This document shows, one piece after another, positions 4,601-5,999 of a DNA stretch of 5,999 nt; the stretch's first letter is position 1, and each line of letters begins with the position of its first letter. The notes beneath the pieces are model-generated. The model was not told where the DNA came from. It worked only from the letters and a program-made list of their open reading frames with translations, and did no database searches. The DNA lies in NCBI GenBank assembly GCA_948663505.1, contig CAPNAQ010000102.1:1-5999 (forward strand), read 5' to 3'. This DNA is from an uncultured Clostridia bacterium. GTDB taxonomy: Bacteria > Bacillota > Clostridia > TANB77 > CAG-508. The translations under genes were made by a program, and so were the position numbers.

Positions 4601-4619
4601 AATATAAGGAGGAATGTTA

Positions 4620-4808
4620 TTGAGCAATAAAACACAAATGTACATAGTAAGGTCATTAGTATTAACAAATTGGTTGTGTAGTCAAGGCTATCAAATTTTA
4701 AAAGTTGAAGATTCTGAAAAGAATTCTAAATTTAAAGTTTTTCTTTTTGAAGATACAAGGCAGCTTAGAGACAGTGTTTCAAGGTATCTTTCACAAAAGG
4801 AGGTGTAG
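4620..4808 (+). CDS. DUF5659-like small protein (TTG start)
   Basis: A 62-residue protein resembling DUF5659 proteins of Firmicutes phages and mobile elements: a first strand/helix (MYIVRSLVLTNWLCSQGYQI), a second strand with basic and acidic turns (LKVEDSEKNSKFKVFLFED) and a final helix (TRQLRDSVSRYL). The family has no known function. The start chosen is TTG 4620, because AAGGAGG (4606-4612) is 7 bases before it. The in-frame ATG at 4614 is only 1 base from that site and unlikely to be used. The end of this gene carries the ribosome site of the helicase gene (4795-4804), so the two are coupled. The family call is from memory of the pattern and moderate in certainty; that this is a real gene is more certain. 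Confidence 0.75.
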   Translation: MSNKTQMYIVRSLVLTNWLCSQGYQILKVEDSEKNSKFKVFLFEDTRQLRDSVSRYLSQKEV

Positions 4809-4813
4809 TTTTA

Positions 4814-5999
4814 TTGACTAACGGCAACAAAAGAAACATATATCTATCAGATATTATAGGTGATGATTACAAATCATGGCATAAAGAATTTGTTATTTTA
4901 GATGGAGGAACGGGTTGCGGAAAAAGTTATTTTTGTATTCACGTTTTAGGAGCTTATGCACAAATACATAGAAAAAGAATTCTTTATTTATGTAATCGTA
5001 GAAAATTAAGAAAACAAATATATAACGAAGTAAAAAGGCTAAAATTACAAAACATAATTGATGTACTTTCATATCAGTTATTACAAAAAAACCTTCAAAA
5101 AGGATGTTTGTATCTACATTATGATTATGTTATAGCAGATGAGTGTCATTATTTTACAACAGATGCAAAATTTAATGATTATACAGATATTTCTTATGAT
5201 TATCTAATAAATCAAAAAGAATCTGTTGTTATATGGATTAGTGCTACTGCAAAAGTATTTTTTAAATGGCTGGAGGATAATAATAAAGTAGAAAAAAGGA
5301 ATATATTTAGAGTTGATAAGGATTATTCATATGTAAATAAATTGTATTTTTATCAGAAAGATGAAATTTCAACAATAATAGATAATATTTTAGCAAATGA
5401 ATTAGAAAGTAAAATTATTGTATTTTGTAATTCTGCAAATAGAATGTATGAAATGAATAAAAGATATGGTGATACTGCAAATTATTATTGTTCTAGTTCG
5501 TCATCAAATAAAAAGTTAAAAGAAATGTGCGGAATTGATGAAAAAACAAAAAAAGTAAAAGATTGTATTTCAACATATCTTGATGGACGCATTACATTTG
5601 AAAAACGTGTATTATTTACAACTACTGTGCTTGATAATGGAATAGATTTAAAAGATGAAAAAATAAAGCATATATTTAGTGAAATTTTTGATGTAGATTC
5701 TTTGATTCAGTCATTAGGAAGAAAACGTAGTTTGAATGAAAATGATACATGTATCTTTTATATAAGGGAATTTCAATCAAAAGCAATACAAGGTTTTCTT
5801 AATATAAATAATGCACAATTAGAGCCAGCGAAGTTATATAAACAAGATTATGATAAATTTTATCAAGAATATGGTAATGGGAAAAAGCGTAAACAGTTAA
5901 AAAATAATAAAATATTTTATTCATATTTTGCAGAAAAAAAAGTTAATAGCAAGCCTAAAATAAATGAGTGTAGGTATAGAAAATATGAGCAAGATAATA
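4814..5999 (+). CDS. Superfamily 2 DExH helicase, right end cut off by the window
   Basis: Open from TTG 4814 to the window edge (395 codons, no stop). The start is set by AAAAGGAGGT (4795-4804), 9 bases upstream and inside the end of the previous gene; no ATG is as well placed. Motifs, in residue numbers: Walker A GGTGCGKS (31-38), DECH Walker B (109-112), SAT motif III (143-145), IVFCNSANRM as the start of the second RecA domain, TTTVLDNGIDL motif V (269-279) and QSLGRKR motif VI (299-305). It should unwind or remodel nucleic acid using ATP in the cytoplasm. After motif VI comes a basic lysine-rich tail (KKRKQLKNNK) of unknown function. The spacing suits phage or plasmid replication helicases of the origin-binding type. 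No nuclease or primase domain is visible in the part present. It could equally be a recombination or defence helicase. Confidence 0.9.
   Translation, partial: MTNGNKRNIYLSDIIGDDYKSWHKEFVILDGGTGCGKSYFCIHVLGAYAQIHRKRILYLCNRRKLRKQIYNEVKRLKLQNIIDVLSYQLLQKNLQKGCLYLHYDYVIADECHYFTTDAKFNDYTDISYDYLINQKESVVIWISATAKVFFKWLEDNNKVEKRNIFRVDKDYSYVNKLYFYQKDEISTIIDNILANELESKIIVFCNSANRMYEMNKRYGDTANYYCSSSSSNKKLKEMCGIDEKTKKVKDCISTYLDGRITFEKRVLFTTTVLDNGIDLKDEKIKHIFSEIFDVDSLIQSLGRKRSLNENDTCIFYIREFQSKAIQGFLNINNAQLEPAKLYKQDYDKFYQEYGNGKKRKQLKNNKIFYSYFAEKKVNSKPKINECRYRKYEQDN

Overview
The window looks like mobile DNA from a low-G+C Firmicute, probably a gut Clostridia/Lachnospiraceae-type host. The evidence is the very A+T-rich code, strong AGGAGG-type ribosome binding sites, TTG start codons, a Tn916/prophage-like integrase tail and phage-type proteins. 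No housekeeping gene, tRNA or rRNA is visible. The species assignment is an inference.

Layout. (1) Bases 1-278 are the C-terminal end of a tyrosine recombinase, less A+T-rich than everything after it. (2) Bases 279-785 have no gene. They hold short direct repeats typical of an integrase arm/att region, then a strong GNRA-capped intrinsic terminator and two mutually exclusive hairpins just before the next gene. (3) Bases 786-2730 are a tightly packed three-gene rightward operon: two unknown proteins and a phage-structural-like protein with a Big_2-type Ig domain. (4) A bidirectional terminator at 2739-2763 separates this operon from a convergent, leftward XRE-family repressor (2795-3487). (5) Bases 3488-4294 have no convincing gene but are the densest regulatory part of the window. 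They contain a repressor promoter, three rightward sigma-A promoters, a leftward promoter paired with a strong leftward terminator (together predicting a small RNA of about 127 nt), operator-like palindromes inside two of the promoters, concentric inverted repeats, and an array of six hairpins, four of which form a tandemly duplicated two-hairpin unit. (6) From 4295 a rightward early-type operon begins: an unknown 101-aa protein, a DUF5659-like small protein (TTG start) and an SF2 DExH helicase (TTG start) that runs off the right edge.

How it may work. The right half resembles the immunity/early-replication switch of a temperate phage or phage-plasmid. The XRE protein is transcribed leftward. 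The rightward promoters opposite it carry dyads it could bind and would drive the hairpin-rich leader and the replication genes. The predicted leftward small RNA is antisense to that leader. The hairpin array could be a replication origin, a structured leader or a non-coding RNA. This regulatory block (3488-4294) is the best candidate for something undescribed. Every promoter, RNA and operator call is a reading of the sequence, not a measurement.
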